From: Eutreptiella sp. 'Long Island Sound 2002' | Lineage: Eukaryota; Euglenozoa; Euglenophyceae; Eutreptiales; Eutreptiaceae | Assembly: GCA_964036045.1 (NCBI GenBank) | Contig: OZ038378.1 | Span: 23,050,441-23,114,440 of the forward strand | Direction: 5' to 3' | Length of the DNA: 64,000 bases | Shown: piece after piece, positions 1 through 11,159 of the stretch | How positions within the stretch are numbered: the first letter of the stretch is position 1 | How the letters are laid out: each line of letters starts with the position of its first letter | Notes under the pieces: model-generated | Databases searched by the model: none | The model's input: only the letters and a program-made list of their open reading frames with translations | What the model was told of the DNA's origin: nothing | Translations under genes and position numbers: made by a program

Positions 1-255
1 GGCTGAGGGTTGGGGTGGGCGTTGGGGTGGTCAAGGTTGGGTTTAAGGATAGCGTTGGGGTGCAAAGTGGACAAAAATTTCCTTTGGGCGCCTTTGGGGC
101 CCATGCAGCGTCAGGCGCCTTTGACGCCCATGGACTCCTAAGGGTGGCACCTTTGGCAACTAGCTGTTGGCCGGAGGCCCCCTCAGGGGGGGGGGGGGGG
201 CGGGGAGGAGGGGTAGTTGGCGTCCTAGGACCCGCGGAGTGGACCCCAGGGATAC
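1..255 (-). repeat. Dispersed repeat, inverted relative to the copy at 61.4 kb
   Basis: Reverse-complementing this segment gives, in order, a GGGTCCTAGGACGC block, a C-rich run, GGCCTCCGGCCAACAG, AGTTGCCAAAGGTGCC, GGAAATTTTTGTCCACTTTG and then C/A-rich telomere-like sequence. The same blocks occur in the same order on the plus strand at about 61,405-61,645. The two copies differ by many substitutions and small indels, so it is an old dispersed family. Its left end may lie outside the window. Confidence 0.65.
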
Positions 256-1898
256 CAGCATGATGCATGTATGTTTACATGATACGTGACAAGTATACAC
301 GCTCCTCTGCCAAGCTCCTTGTTGGTTTGACAGCTTATGCACGGCAAAATGTTGAACTACATTTTACGTCCTATTTTACGGCCTGCGGGTGTGTGTGACC
401 ATGGTCCAATTTCTGGAGCTTTTTCTGTAAAATTTTAGGGCGCTTCCGCTGTACAAATTTCATGGCACTTCCGCCATAAAAATCAGTTGTTCCTAAACCC
501 CTATCTTTTCCAAGAAACCTGATTTCAACATTTCAAGAAAGCCCACCGAGCAACTCACGCGTGCATACCTTTTCTTACCTTTTCTTTCCTCTGCTGTCAT
601 TTATCACTTCCGCCGTAAAAATTCTGGCCAAAAAAGAAGGATATTGGTGGAATACGGGGCTAGGGACCTTGGGACGCAAAAAGGGGCGACAGTGTGCTCA
701 ACGCGCGCACAGCACTCCCACAAAGCATGCAAATAGTGCACCCCAAGTGCATGTGGGGGGGTGGGGGGGCATGAGTGCGTGAGTGAGTCAATGCACAAGT
801 GAGCGAGTGAGTGGGCGAGTGACAGGGAAGAGAGGGGGAGGCAGGGATGGAGGGAGCAAGGGAGGGATAGTTGCACTGCGGCTTCACGTGGTATGTTGTC
901 CTGCGCCCAGGGGTGCATGGGGGTTGGGGCATCCGGGTTGTGTTAGTTGTGCTTCAAATACAGGTGGGGGGGCTGCTTTCATGCAGGGATAATTGCGCCG
1001 GTAAAAATATACGACGCCCGCGCCTGCGCTTGATCTAACAACCTCTCTTCGAGGTGATTTCGCCATCCTTGCAAACCCTGAAGCTCACACTGCCTCACGC
1101 ACACACTGCACTGCCAACACCCTTAGATTTCGCCAGGGGAAAATTTGCCATCTTCCTTGACAAGAAATCTGCCAGCGAAATTATCCCTGCCTGAAATTAA
1201 ACCCCCCCCCGTGTATTTTTTCAGCGGCTGCTGCACACTGGTGTGCCATTCGCACCATCTCCCTCTACTAGATGTCTGCAGTCAGAGCGTGAACAGCCTG
1301 CTGCACTGTGGCAGCAAAAAGATATGCATTGTGCGTGAAAAAAATTCGGCCGCACTGTGGGCGCAAAAAGACCTGCTGCAGAGCGTGTGTCCTGCCAGCA
1401 CAGACGTACTCAGTCCACTGTGCTCACAGGTGCCTTCACCTTGCATCCCCACAAACAACTCCGTCACATCGTTGGCTGCTGCAGTGAGGTAGCGAAAAGA
1501 GCAGCTGCACTTTGGCAGCAAAAACCCCAGCAGTTCTTTGGCAGACGGCTGGCTTTGTACCAACAATGAGGCCATGGCTATTTAGGTTGTATGCTGATGA
1601 AAGCGACCCACAGGAGAGTTGTTGCCATCAAGCACAGGGCACCACCTCTCAGCCAGGGGTGTGTTTCCAGGATTGTGTTGTCCCAGCGTGCCCATCATGC
1701 ACAGGGGACACTGCTGACAACATGCTCAAGAGGGCTAAAAGGGCACGGGAGGGGGGGGGGGGGTCGGAGGAAGAGATTCTCGGGGTTCCCATCACGCCAC
1801 AACCCCACCACACCACTGAAGGAAGCCTACATCAGGGAGGGTCAAAAATGGCAGGGGCTGAAGAGACCCGTGGGGCGTAAAGCAAAACAATCCAGCAC
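256..1898. other. No supported exon; short internal repeats
   Basis: Probably intron or 3' flank of the minus-strand helicase gene. I see no convincing exon. A short motif, CTGCACTGTGGCAGCAAAAA or close variants, recurs near 1,300, 1,353 and 1,505. G-runs occur at about 187-200 and 1,750-1,763. The open frames here are short and of low complexity. Confidence 0.4.
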
Positions 1899-2255
1899 CT
1901 GCATCAGGATGTTGTCCAATGCCACATTCTTGACTGCACACACCAGCACCTTCTTACGCTGCATGACCATCAGCCGGCACAGCTCTGCTGCCACGGTAGT
2001 CTTACCCGTGCCAGGTGGGCCCTGCACCAACGTTAGCCCCTGCGATGCACTCTGGAGCACCGCCTCAGCCTGGCTGGCGTTCAGGCTGTGCCGGGTCTGG
2101 CGTAGCAGGCGTTCCAGGTACCAACGGTCCGCAATTGTCCCAGCCTCCGGCACTGCACTGAGATCTGTGCCTGGCAGTAGCAGCTCCGCCATCCCCTTGG
2201 GTGCAGTCACGATCTGGAGCAGGGACTTGAGGAGGCCCTCCATGTCGCTGTAGCC
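1899..2255 (-). CDS. Helicase exon with Walker A and motif Ia
   Basis: Phase 0 at both ends, 119 codons. It carries GPPGTGKT and the motif Ia region, and is the most secure exon of the helicase. Confidence 0.8.
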
Positions 2256-5194
2256 CTGCAGCGGAGGGTAGGCTGGGTAAGGGGGGGCACACTAGCAGCG
2301 GCGAGTGCGCCAGCAGAAGAAAAAAAGAGCACCAGATTGGGAGGAACGCACGCAGCAAAGCAACTGGGAACAAGGCCGCCCCACACACAATGGCGAGACG
2401 AGCCTCAGCAAGACGCAGAGCGATGCACATGGGGACCACGAGGAGCAAGCACCGCAGCAACCACCAAATGCGGCGGACGCCGAGCAGGCCATCAGTAACC
2501 AGGCCCCCCCGTCCCCCCACGGGTGCCCGCAAACTCCACAAGGGCGGGGGCTGTGCCCCACGCGCCAGGTGGTGCCCGCCACGGGGGTGGGCAATAGGGC
2601 CGTGACTAGCCCACTGCGCACGAGGGACAGTCAACGTCGTGCGGAAACGTGAAATCCTCGTGGGGGGGGGGGGGGCAGGCGGGTGGGACAGGAGTGGGTG
2701 CGCACAAGGGGCACCCAGGAGCGCCAACAGGCAGGGGAAGGAGCAACACAGCCACACAGAACGCGGGAGCCACACCAGGAGGGATGAGGGCGAGTGCAGC
2801 AGACAAGGAGGAGGGGGGCAGCGAGGCATGGGAGGCAACCAGGACAGCGGAAATAGGGAACCAGAAAGCAGAGGATGGGAGAGCATGCGCATGGGGGGCA
2901 GCGACAACATAGGGGATGGCCTAGCCAGCCAGCCCCGCCGCTACCGGGTGCTAGGGCAACCCCTGCTCAACCGGCATCAGGTGGGGGTTGTCTCCCGCAA
3001 CCCAGATGGGTTTTTTGCGCAGTAGGAGGGGGAGCCCACAAGGGGCACACCAGCCATGAGGGGGAAAGGGAGGACAAGGCCCCCCTAGCCCACACCTCAC
3101 ACCAACACCAGCAACCCACCGAGGGGCGCCCAGGCCCCCCGCACCCCACCTAGGGTCCCCCAGGCCAACCCAGTGTACCCCTGCACCACCATTTCGCAAC
3201 AGAGGAACAGTGGCTGTTGAGGAGACCTAGTGTCCCCATAGGGTGGTAGGCCAGGAGATCGGACCTTTAGTGGCCCCCTGAGGATCTACGTGAAATGGTG
3301 AGTGCACACAGGGGATGGGGCACCTAGAGGGGTCTGCCCGTGCCCAGGGGACCTAGCACCCAGTGGGCCACCACTGGGCCCCTGAGGTGTCCTGCGGAGC
3401 CACCGGTGCGCGCAGGGGATCAAGCACCAGGGTGCCAACCCGGGGGCCTGCAGCATGCAGCCTATGTCCGTCCACGCTCAAGGGACCTTGCACCCAGGGG
3501 GCCACCACTGTCCCTTGATGTGTTCTGTGGAGCCACCAATGCACGCACACAGGGGATCAGGCACCCAGGGAGCCAACCCTGGCCCCTTGCGGCACAACGC
3601 CGTTGTTCGTCTGTGCCCAGGGGATCCAACACCCAGTGGGCAACCACCGGGGCCCTGAGGCACCCTGTGGAAAGGAATGGTGGGCTAGGCAAGGGAAGGA
3701 ACCTTTGACAAAACCGGGGTGGGCAGAATCAAGGATGACGGCGCGGTCAAAGTGCAGCGTAAACCACCCGGGACACCATGCAGTGGCGCACGCCACCCGC
3801 GTCAACCATAACCAACAAGGAATGCGCCCTGCGTATGCGGGACCCACGGAGTGGGGGAGCGTATGTGGTGGGCGGCGGCGACAACGCATGGAGGAGCAGG
3901 GCACCTGGGCCTCACGCACACGGAAACGCAGCGAGGCAGGTTGTGGACAGCCTGAGGACGGAGGGTGGACAGGAAAACCAGTCAAACGACCCCCGCAACA
4001 ACCAGCACAAGCCTAGTACGCCAACTACTGGGCGCCGCTAACACGCAAACGGCACAGCATGCCACATCCATCACAGCACCAGCACACCAACCACTGGGCT
4101 CCGCGAACGCAGAAACGACACCAGCAGGAGCCCCGGCCGCAGCAGCCGACAGAAAGCAGCGACCCGACGCAACATGCGAAAGGAAGAACGGGTGACTGTC
4201 CAGGGCAACAACAACCAGACGGAATGTCACACAGGGGGGGGGGGGGGGACGGGGATGCAGCGATGAAACGCACCAGAAGAAGTTGGGTCCGCCCCGACTT
4301 GGTAGCATAAGCGACAGGAATCAGGCAAGGAAAACAATAAGAACGGCAAGAAACACGAGTGGTAGGAACGCAGTCAAACATTGTCGGGACGGGCGTTGTC
4401 AACAATCGCTTCAATTTCGCGTCCCAAATGCCAGAAGAAACAAATAGCCCCTGCAGCTAAGTCTACACAGCAGGGATAAGCGGAAAGCCTGGGACCCAGA
4501 TCAACGATTAGCCTGTGCAAGGGACCAATCGCAACAGTCGAAACAGCTCCCTCCGATCCAATCCTATCCAGTCCCACCCTGACAAAGGATGGATCAGCTC
4601 TCTTTCGGTGGTAAGGCGCATCAACGATGTGCGGCCCATTGCTCAATCTTGTGCTCATACCTTGCCAATGTTCTTGGGCTGTTGGAGGACTTCTGCTGAA
4701 GGGCTCGGATGTTAATCTTGCACTATTTGATGTGCCGTGTTCTGACCTGGACGTTTGTTCATGTTCGGCCACGTAAAGCAGCCTTTCATGGGATGCAGTG
4801 TTGTTTTTGAGATGGACGCAACTCGACCAAACACTTAAGACCGGTTGGGGAGACACAGGTAAGGAGGAGAGGAGGGGAGGGAGGGGAATGCCTGCATCTG
4901 CACCACCATCGGTGCGCTGCCAGCATCAGGTCCCCTCTGCCACTCTCTGAATGCTGCAGCATCAGAGGCAGGAACCGTCACCAGCCCCATACGGTCCTTG
5001 AAGATTTTTGCAGACCAGGCCGGGTGCTGATCGTCGGGCCGTCCCACAGAGATGCCTTCGCCTGACCGCAGTCGCGGCGGCAGGCTGTCGAAGCGGAGCT
5101 GGATTGGACCCTCGTCCTCTGTCACGTCCTCGAAACGGGCATCATAGATCAGGAGCCCAAGGGAGCACAAGGCGTCAACATCGGCAGGGTCCAC
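1899..5194 (-). CDS. SF1 (UPF1/SEN1/IGHMBP2-like) helicase, partial gene
   Basis: An ATP-dependent superfamily 1B helicase acting on RNA or DNA; family members work in RNA quality control, transcription termination or DNA repair. Two exons are clear. The upstream one starts at 5,194 after a CACCAG acceptor and runs to about 4,835; it contains IQLRFDSLPPR, like the beta-barrel (1B) part of UPF1-type helicases. The second, 2,255-1,899, starts after CTGCAG, ends at CAG/GTGCTG and encodes 119 residues: an aromatic/Leu-rich lead (DRWYLERLLRQ), the Q-motif region (LNASQAEAV), Walker A GPPGTGKT (motif I) and a motif Ia stretch VLVCAVKNVALDNIL. The usual family form of motif Ia is closer to APSNVAVDNI, so this protein is diverged there. 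The DEAD-like motif II and the second RecA domain are missing and must lie left of base 1; the first exon is also missing. The donor of the upstream exon is unclear, and linking both exons into one gene is inference from order, strand and domain logic. Confidence 0.72.
3310..3675. repeat. 67-70 bp minisatellite, about five units
   Basis: The phrase GGGGAYC..GCACCCAG.GGGCCACCACTG recurs at about 3,347, 3,414, 3,480, 3,553 and 3,620, giving a period of 66-73 bp. Units are diverged. It lies between the two helicase exons and is therefore probably intronic. Confidence 0.7.
3676..4370. other. Intron-like stretch, no gene recognised
   Basis: GC-rich with a poly-G run at about 4,231-4,246. No exon-like frame with splice borders is supported. 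Confidence 0.35.
4374..4856 (-). CDS. Uncharacterised 160-codon ORF
   Basis: Open on the minus strand for 160 codons with balanced composition, ending in an acidic segment (REIEAIVDNARPDNV). It overlaps the 3' tail of the upstream helicase exon. No family recognised. The plus strand also has a long open frame here, so it may be a chance ORF in an intron. Confidence 0.2.
   Translation of the reverse strand: MSPQPVLSVWSSCVHLKNNTASHERLLYVAEHEQTSRSEHGTSNSARLTSEPFSRSPPTAQEHWQGMSTRLSNGPHIVDAPYHRKRADPSFVRVGLDRIGSEGAVSTVAIGPLHRLIVDLGPRLSAYPCCVDLAAGAICFFWHLGREIEAIVDNARPDNV
4835..5194 (-). CDS. Probable upstream helicase exon (1B-like region)
   Basis: Open frame from a CACCAG acceptor. The translated segment is acidic, then IQLRFDSLPPR and a basic-hydrophobic stretch ending near KDRMGLVTVPASDAAAFREW. 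A phase-0 GT at about 4,905 would join to the next exon in frame, but this donor is weak, so the 3' limit is uncertain. Confidence 0.5.
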   Translation of the reverse strand: MDPADVDALCSLGLLIYDARFEDVTEDEGPIQLRFDSLPPRLRSGEGISVGRPDDQHPAWSAKIFKDRMGLVTVPASDAAAFREWQRGPDAGSAPMVVQMQAFPSLPSSPPYLCLPNRS

Positions 5195-5756
5195 CTGGTG
5201 GGACAGTGGCAGGGTACGTAGGTGGCCGCATGATGTTGTTGATCAGACGTGGAATGGGTGGGGAGGTGTAGGTGTAAAGGGGATGTGCAGAAGGGTGTAT
5301 CTGGGGAATTGGTTGGTGTCTGTGGGTGTGAAAGGCGGACGTGGAGAGTGAATGCAAGGGCACTCAGTAGGTCCTGGGGTGGCTGGCGGTGAAGGGGCTG
5401 AGAGTGTTTGCAGCAGGGGAGGGTGGGTGTGAAAGGGGTCCAGGCGGGGGTGAGAGCAGGTCTCAAGGGGTGGGGGTGGGGGTGAAGCGTGAGGGTAGGT
5501 GCGGGGGTGGGGTGGCTGGGTGTGAGGCAAGGGCAAGGGGCCGCGGAGGACCCTGACCCAGAGCCAGAAGGTGTGGGGTTTAGAGACCAGGCCATGGCAG
5601 GATCACACTGGGCCCTGGGGATTGTCTTTTATTGGGGTCGCTGAACGGGTCACGGTACCCCCAGGGCCCCAGGGCTACTGGACGACTCAAGCCCCTAGGG
5701 CAACACCACTGCCACCACTGCCAAACCAGGTGTGGGGACGGACACAGTGGCTGCAT
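5195..5756. other. G/T-rich spacer upstream of the helicase exon
   Basis: Strand-biased (GGGTGTGGGGGTG-like) sequence; the minus-strand reading frames through it are Pro/Thr/His-rich low complexity and not credible proteins. It should hold the missing 5' exons of the helicase or their intron; none could be placed. Confidence 0.35.
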
Positions 5757-5813
5757 ACAGTGTGTGCGTGTGTGGGTGTGTGTGGGTGTGTGTATGTGTG
5801 TGTGTGGGTGTGT
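5757..5813. repeat. (GT)n microsatellite at the end of family A copy 1
   Basis: Impure GT/GGGT tract. The same tract followed by the same GATGCC-like block occurs in family A copy 2, so the microsatellite appears to be part of the element. Confidence 0.7.
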
Positions 5814-5960
5814 GACGCCCAATCATTTCAATGAAAGCAATAGCATTCGCTATGATACACCACCTCTCTGCAGCCCTGTTCGCACTGCAACAATGTTGGG
5901 TATCTCCCCCCGTTGTGGCCTTTCCTCCCTCTCCACACAACAGCAAGACTATGGGGGAAA

Positions 5961-6004
5961 CAAACGCACCGCGCGCACCGCACATAGCACCGCGCGCTTG
6001 TTTT
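5961..6004. repeat. GCGCACCGC short tandem motif
   Basis: Repeated GCGC/GCAC units (GCACCGCGCGCACCGCACAT) that recur at 7,217-7,280 within the same element; a related GCACAGCGC motif is found in copy 2. Confidence 0.55.
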
Positions 6005-6196
6005 TGCGTTGCTGTTTTACGCACTTCTGGCTGATTTTCAGTGTCGCAGAAACGCGGTGGCTTCAGGGGTTCACATACAACAAGGGAGGCCTCCACTCCA
6101 TCCTCCTCACCATTGCAATGGTGGTTGTAGCTGCCCACACCCCCTGCCGGGGGGGGCCGTTGAGCTCAAAGAGACCTCCTCGGCACGGCCCACCAC

Positions 6197-6445
6197 CGAA
6201 GAGGGTGCCCCGCATGGGTGCCCAAGCCTGCGGAGCATTCGTTTCGACATGTTTCGCGTATCGAACCTCACGGGGTATCAATTCCCGCAAGGTGGCCCAT
6301 AGGGTGCCCAATCCCATGAAGCGTTCGTTTCGACACGTTTCGCGTTTCGAACCTCACAGGGTGCTCCTTCCCGTGAGGTGCCCCATAGGGTGCCCAATCC
6401 TATGAAGCATTCGTTTCGAAACGGGGTGCTCATTCCCGTAACGTG
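6197..6445. repeat. 86-bp tandem repeat, about 2.8 units
   Basis: Units start GCRTTCGTTTCGA at 6,235, 6,321 and 6,407, exactly 86 bp apart, with a partial unit to the left. Each has CATAGGGTGCCCAATCC and a CCGTGAGG-like segment. Confidence 0.85.
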
Positions 6446-6449
6446 TCCA

Positions 6450-6925
6450 TCAGACGGAGTCCTCGTCCTCATCAGAAGTGAGGGACGTGCCCGACATTGA
6501 TTCCGTGTCGGATGATTCCGAATCTAACGCCGGAGGCATGGTTGCCTTTGGCTGGCCGAAGATCTCTGGCGGAAAGTGATCCCATTCTCCGTAGGGCTCA
6601 TATCGCACGTTGCGTGCGTTCAGGAGTTGTTGGATGTGCGCCACGGCTCACACCATCCAATGCAATTTATGCATCCGGTCAGGCAAAGAAGCCCCATACT
6701 TCCGGAAGGTGTCGCAGCAGACTCCCCAGCAATGCAACTGCGTCAGCACATGCTCCGAACGTGCCAGCATCAAACTGTGCCCATCATTGACCTTGGTCTT
6801 CCACTCAAGCATGTCTTGCTTCTTGGGCTTTGGGTAGGGAGCGATCCAAGGTCATGACAAACTTGATGTCCCGTAGCCGCTCCCGCTTAGCCTTTTGACG
6901 ATCACGATGTTGGGGCATTGCACAA
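6450..6925 (-). pseudogene. Broken gene of unknown family
   Basis: Reading the minus strand from about 6,920, protein-like sequence continues through three pieces: MPQHRDRQKAKRERLRDIKF (basic), then after a frame change KTKVNDGHSLMLARSEHVLT and a Cys/aromatic segment, then an in-frame TGA after KLHWMV, then AHIQQLLNARNVRYEPYGEW and an acidic Ser-rich tail ending DEDEDSV. A continuous protein with one frameshift and one stop fits better than three unrelated ORFs. It may be a transposon-borne gene. No family recognised. Confidence 0.45.
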
Positions 6926-7216
6926 GAATAGCAAAAAAAGAGATGTGAGCTGTAATGCAAAGGACCAAAGGAGTGAAGGTAGCCAATCTGAAAAGTAGGA
7001 TTCAGCACCTTGGTTTCTGCGGTGCTGGGCTTACAACTCCACACCCATCATCGTCAGGGGCAACGGTCTCCAGTGTGCCTCCCCTTGCCGAAGGAGGTGG
7101 GTGATCACAAATTTTTGATCCCGCTGCCCTCCCACAAGCTCTACTTATGCTTGTGGGAGAGTGGTGTTTACAGCCCGCAGTGACTAAATGAAAAAATGGT
7201 GGGTTAATAAAACAAC

Positions 7217-7285
7217 GCGCACCAAACCGTGAGCACCGCGCGCGCACCGCACATAGCACCGTGCGCACCGCGCGTTCGTTTCCCT
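7217..7285. repeat. GCGCACCGC short tandem motif, second copy
   Basis: Same motif as 5,961-6,004. The two occurrences sit in one transposon copy in the same orientation. Confidence 0.55.
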
Positions 7286-8757
7286 CTATATACAAGGTTG
7301 GCATCCCTACCACGCACTGCAGCCCACACATGCATGCACCACTCCTTGCGCAGGGGCTCCCACGGACAAGTGCACGGCGATTGATTGACCAATGCAACGC
7401 TTCGGTTGTGGACTCGGTTGTCATAGAAGAAGCCGTCTCTTTGCCCTTGGTCCGCAGCTGGATTCCCCGCCCAATGATTGGCTCCATCCTGGCACTCTTG
7501 GAGAGGCATTGACCGGCATTTTCCGACATACCCTTTGGTACTGGGGCTTCGGCTGTGCCTAAGTGGTCCGAAAGCGGATACTGTGGGGTGTGTCCTGACC
7601 CCCAATAAATGGAGGATTGTGGAGTGAGTTTTGAAACGTTGGAGGAAAGTGATGACTGGGGTGTGAGAGTGCGGACGTTGGAGTTTAGTGACGATTGAGG
7701 TGTAAGTGTGCAAACATTGGAGTGAAGTGAGGATTGTGGCGTGAGAGTCTTTTCACTTTGGAATACAATTTTGACTACAGTGATTGAGAATCCTGCTGTG
7801 TTTTGGCCTCTTGCTTGCCATGCATGAGCCTGAATTCTAGGCTGTGAGGTCACAAGGCCTGTACAGGCATGGCATCCTGTGTCGGTGTTGAGGGTGGGGG
7901 GCAGCCGGCGGGCCCGGAGTGGTCCCATCTTGAGAAGGTCTACAAGTTCCTTGTACCAGCGGTTCTGTTGGTCCACTATCCCCACTCTCCAGTGTACTCT
8001 TGATTCCCTATCACCCATTGCCTCGTGTAGGCTGCTGAGCGTGATCGCTCCCAGGACACTTGTCCCTCCAGGTGTTTCCAATCATTCAAGCGCCATGTGT
8101 CCAAGTTGACTGACAAGTTGGTGTGACACTGCAGCGAGCAAACAACATGCAAAGTGAATTCAGTCGGAACAATTTCAAAGAAACTACTTACAACAATATA
8201 CTCTGCCTCTAGCGTCAAGATAGAATCTCCGGCTATTATGTGAAATTGTGGGGATGGGATGTCCCAAAGGATGCCCCACATGCCACTCCATGGTTTGAGA
8301 CATAAACTGCTACCCCAAGCTTCATGGGAGATTTTGGTGTCACCGCCCCCCCTCATGCCCCGTCTATCCCGTCGCTTTTTCCTCGCCTCTTTGGCGGTGT
8401 CAAACAAACAAGTCTAAATCACCCCCACGGGTGCATGGTGAGGCTTTCGAGTTTATCCCTCACTCGCAAAATGTCTTTGAGGCATTCACAAGTCGTGGCA
8501 ATGACGTCTTGTGTTAGTGTCCCTTGTGGCAAGGTTTTCCATGACACCAGCACAACAAAGAACCTCTGCTGTACCGCCGTGGCCGTGTCTGATGGGAGTG
8601 TGCTTAGTGCCTCGCAGCAAACCAACTAGTGCATACACCACTGATCACACTACCCAACTCAGTATGTTCACCGTAGAAATCATGGAGTGATCGGAACGCA
8701 TCCAAGATGGTTCATACCAGACATTGCCGCACACGTGCACTCCACTCAATCGCCGGA

Positions 8758-9291
8758 CTAGTGCCAGTGTGTCCTACGGGTAGAAACATCTCCTAACACA
8801 CATGCCTGTAATCTTGTAGCACCCCACACAAGGGACAGTCCTAAACCTGTACCACTTGGAATTGTGCCAAGCGCTGTGCTACTGGTAGTTTGCGCCACAA
8901 AGAGATCAACACAAACTCCTTGAGCTCGAAAGGCACTTGATGCGCGAGCGGTGTTTCCCATACGGACACCGGCTATCATTCCTCCACCTTCACATGCTGT
9001 CTGCATGCCTTCGGCACCCATGATAACCTCTACGCCTGTGGCGCGGGTGTGTGTGGTGTGTGTATTGTGTCCATCCCACAAGTGCCACATGCTTGCGTTA
9101 CCGAACATTACGAGGAATAAGCTTTCTCCCCATGGGTTCCGGTTGCAACCAAAATTTGTCGGAGCATATGTGGACATGGGCCTTTTGGATGCGGAGAGAA
9201 ATATTCTCCAAATGACAACTCGAGCCCCAAAATGAGAGAGAAATGAAATGAATGAGAAAATGTGCATTGTCCTTTCCAACCCAAAGCCCAA
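8758..9291 (-). CDS. Uncharacterised 177-codon ORF
   Basis: Intact minus-strand frame with balanced composition; the middle (RNPWGESLFLVMFGNASMWH) and the Gly/Thr-rich C-terminal third look protein-like rather than repetitive. No family recognised, no clear signal peptide. It follows another minus-strand ORF at 9,374-9,745 and may belong to the same multi-exon gene or to a mobile element next to family A copy 1. The local base composition (more A/T) differs from the GC-rich neighbourhood. Confidence 0.35.
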   Translation of the reverse strand: MGFGLERTMHIFSFISFLSHFGARVVIWRIFLSASKRPMSTYAPTNFGCNRNPWGESLFLVMFGNASMWHLWDGHNTHTTHTRATGVEVIMGAEGMQTACEGGGMIAGVRMGNTARASSAFRAQGVCVDLFVAQTTSSTALGTIPSGTGLGLSLVWGATRLQACVLGDVSTRRTHWH

Positions 9292-9373
9292 ATTGCTTAC
9301 TTGAGCTCACAAGAACAAATCCAAGCATTCCAAGACACAAAGTGAAACATGAGCGGTGCAACATTGACGGTAG

Positions 9374-9745
9374 TCACACTTCAAGCAAGAAAATGATTGC
9401 ATTCATCCCATCCGTTTGTGCCTCGCCCCTCCATTCTTCCCATACACATATACATACACACGGAACGACAAAATGGATATGTACTCTTCTCAGCTTATGG
9501 TCAAAAATAGGTTGCATCAACATCAATGACGACTCAAACAACACTCGCAATGATGACATCAACATGCACATGCAAATGGGCATATGCAAAAAAAAAGTGT
9601 ATCTTTGGCCAATGCTCTTTCCTTTGTCGTCGGACGAGGCGATGCGGCTGACAATTTTTTCCGTCTCCTTCAAAAAATTTAATCTATGCACCAAAAAATA
9701 TTGCATGAATGTCTGCAAAGCAAAACTTGTATTCATGCCTGGCAT
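9374..9745 (-). CDS. Uncharacterised 123-codon ORF
   Basis: Starts with a real ATG at 9,745. The first 45 residues (hydrophobic-aromatic, then LKETEKIVSRIASSDDKGKS) look coding; the rest is Met/Cys-rich and may be intron read-through. Possible exon upstream of the 8,758-9,291 ORF. No family recognised. Confidence 0.3.
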   Translation of the reverse strand: MPGMNTSFALQTFMQYFLVHRLNFLKETEKIVSRIASSDDKGKSIGQRYTFFLHMPICMCMLMSSLRVLFESSLMLMQPIFDHKLRRVHIHFVVPCVCICVWEEWRGEAQTDGMNAIIFLLEV

Positions 9746-10077
9746 GACTCAACAATTACAAGATGTTATTTATCCTATGGTATCGCATTGCAACAAAGTT
9801 CCTTGTTCTTGGCACTTTCTATAATATGTGTCACCCTTAGAAAGTCATAGAACCTTGGCTTTGGACCGAAGAGAACACCACTGTTGAGGACGGATGACAC
9901 AAGTTCGACATGTGTACACCCAAGGGGGGGTAGCTGCAATCCCACACACCATGCTAGCAAGGTCCTACTGACAAAGACAAGCCCTTGACACAGTCAACAC
10001 GCAAAAAAAGGACCAATAACATCACTCGCGAACGTCGGAACTCATGACAACGGACTTGGCTATCTGGTCGTTGTAGC

Positions 10078-10160
10078 TTGTTCCGGCGGTGTTCCGGTAG
10101 GAAATGTTCCGGGCCACCATCCGGAATGTTCTCACCGGAACAACCTTTGTGTTCAAGTGC
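10078..10160. repeat. CCGGAACA-rich dispersed motif, copy 1
   Basis: Contains TTCCGGCGGTGTTCC and CCGGAACAACCTTTGTGTTC. Related copies lie at about 11,940-11,995, 13,680-13,790, 15,108-15,135 and 15,285-15,360. Confidence 0.65.
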
Positions 10161-11150
10161 ATGCCCAGGGTGTGCCTAGGTGTTGGGGGGGCTTTGGCAA
10201 TGGGGGAAGTTCCCGCACCCTGCGAGGAGTCGTGTTCTCGCTCTCTTGAGCATTCCTCTCAAGCTCCTCTCAAGCTCCAAAGCCTCTCCATAAACAAATA
10301 TGCCATTTCTACATTAGTAGACTATCCAAAACCGCATGTTCCAAAATACCACAAGTTTACATGCGCCCGGTGCATCCTAAGCTAAAGAACACGTCATCTC
10401 GGCCCCGGAATGCGCACCAATGACACATTGTCATGGGGTTGGATTGTGTAGCCTTGAGCCCACAACCATAGTTCCTTGGACACATGACATAGTGGTCTTA
10501 GGCAATCCAAGTCAACCAGTTTGTCCGTGTGGGTGCGATCATGCACTCAACGTTACAAAATCACCCACGCCTAGCGTTGTGTGTTGTTGTTAGATCCGCC
10601 AAGTTGTGTGATGCCATGGCAGCCGTCCCAAATTTACATCAGCGCTATGCTAGTTGAATGGATGCGTTGCTAAAGAACATATGCGTCGAGCGCAACGGGA
10701 CCTTTGATACCTCTATTCTACGGTCAAGCATCCTCCACAAGGCTGCACCCAAAATTGTCATAACCTTTTTGCCGCTTGTAAGGAAACCCCCCCGCACCGC
10801 AACCAGCCCCCACCGCTGTGATGTCTTTTAAGGCTTGGCTTAGGGCCACATTCAGGGCCCACCCACCTACCACTTCAAATTGGTACAGCGGATCCACAAT
10901 CACTGAACACAAATGCATTCACGAGACGGTGGTTCGGGTTGTGTTGTCACGGTTGTCATGGCACAATCATGGATCAATAATCACGAACACAAATGCGATC
11001 ACGAGAAAGACATGTCTCTGCACAAGGGTTTGGTGCAAGTTAGTTCGCCAAAAATTGGTTTGAAAAGATATGATGTTTCCCGTCACATTTGTGCCTTGCT
11101 GCCGTGCCTTGTGCTTCTTTTTAGTTGTTTTCTTCCTTACAAATGCTAGG
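10161..11150. other. No gene recognised
   Basis: Mixed-composition sequence with only short open frames on both strands. Probably decayed repeat DNA. Confidence 0.35.
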
Positions 11151-11159
11151 TGGGTCCAA

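Larger units (their letters stand above)
5757..8630 (-). mobile_element. Family A transposon, degenerate copy 1
   Basis: Homologous by eye to 16,987-19,020 over several blocks: a (GT)n run followed by a GATGCC-like block and a TAGCATTCGC/GCACTGCA block (5,757-5,920), a block near 7,300-7,460, the protein block DREsrvhWRV (minus, about 7,900-8,040) and a block near 8,419-8,520 (minus, TCECLKDILRVRDKLES). This copy has lost the DDE catalytic segment kept by copy 2 and holds foreign insertions, including the 86-bp repeat and the broken gene at 6.45-6.9 kb. Exact ends were not found. It probably belongs to the DDE_Tnp_4 / Harbinger-like group because copy 2 does. Confidence 0.55.

Noticed and set aside
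5580-5834. His/Thr-rich and Val/Cys-rich ORFs
   Set aside because: Arise from the (GT)n tract of family A.
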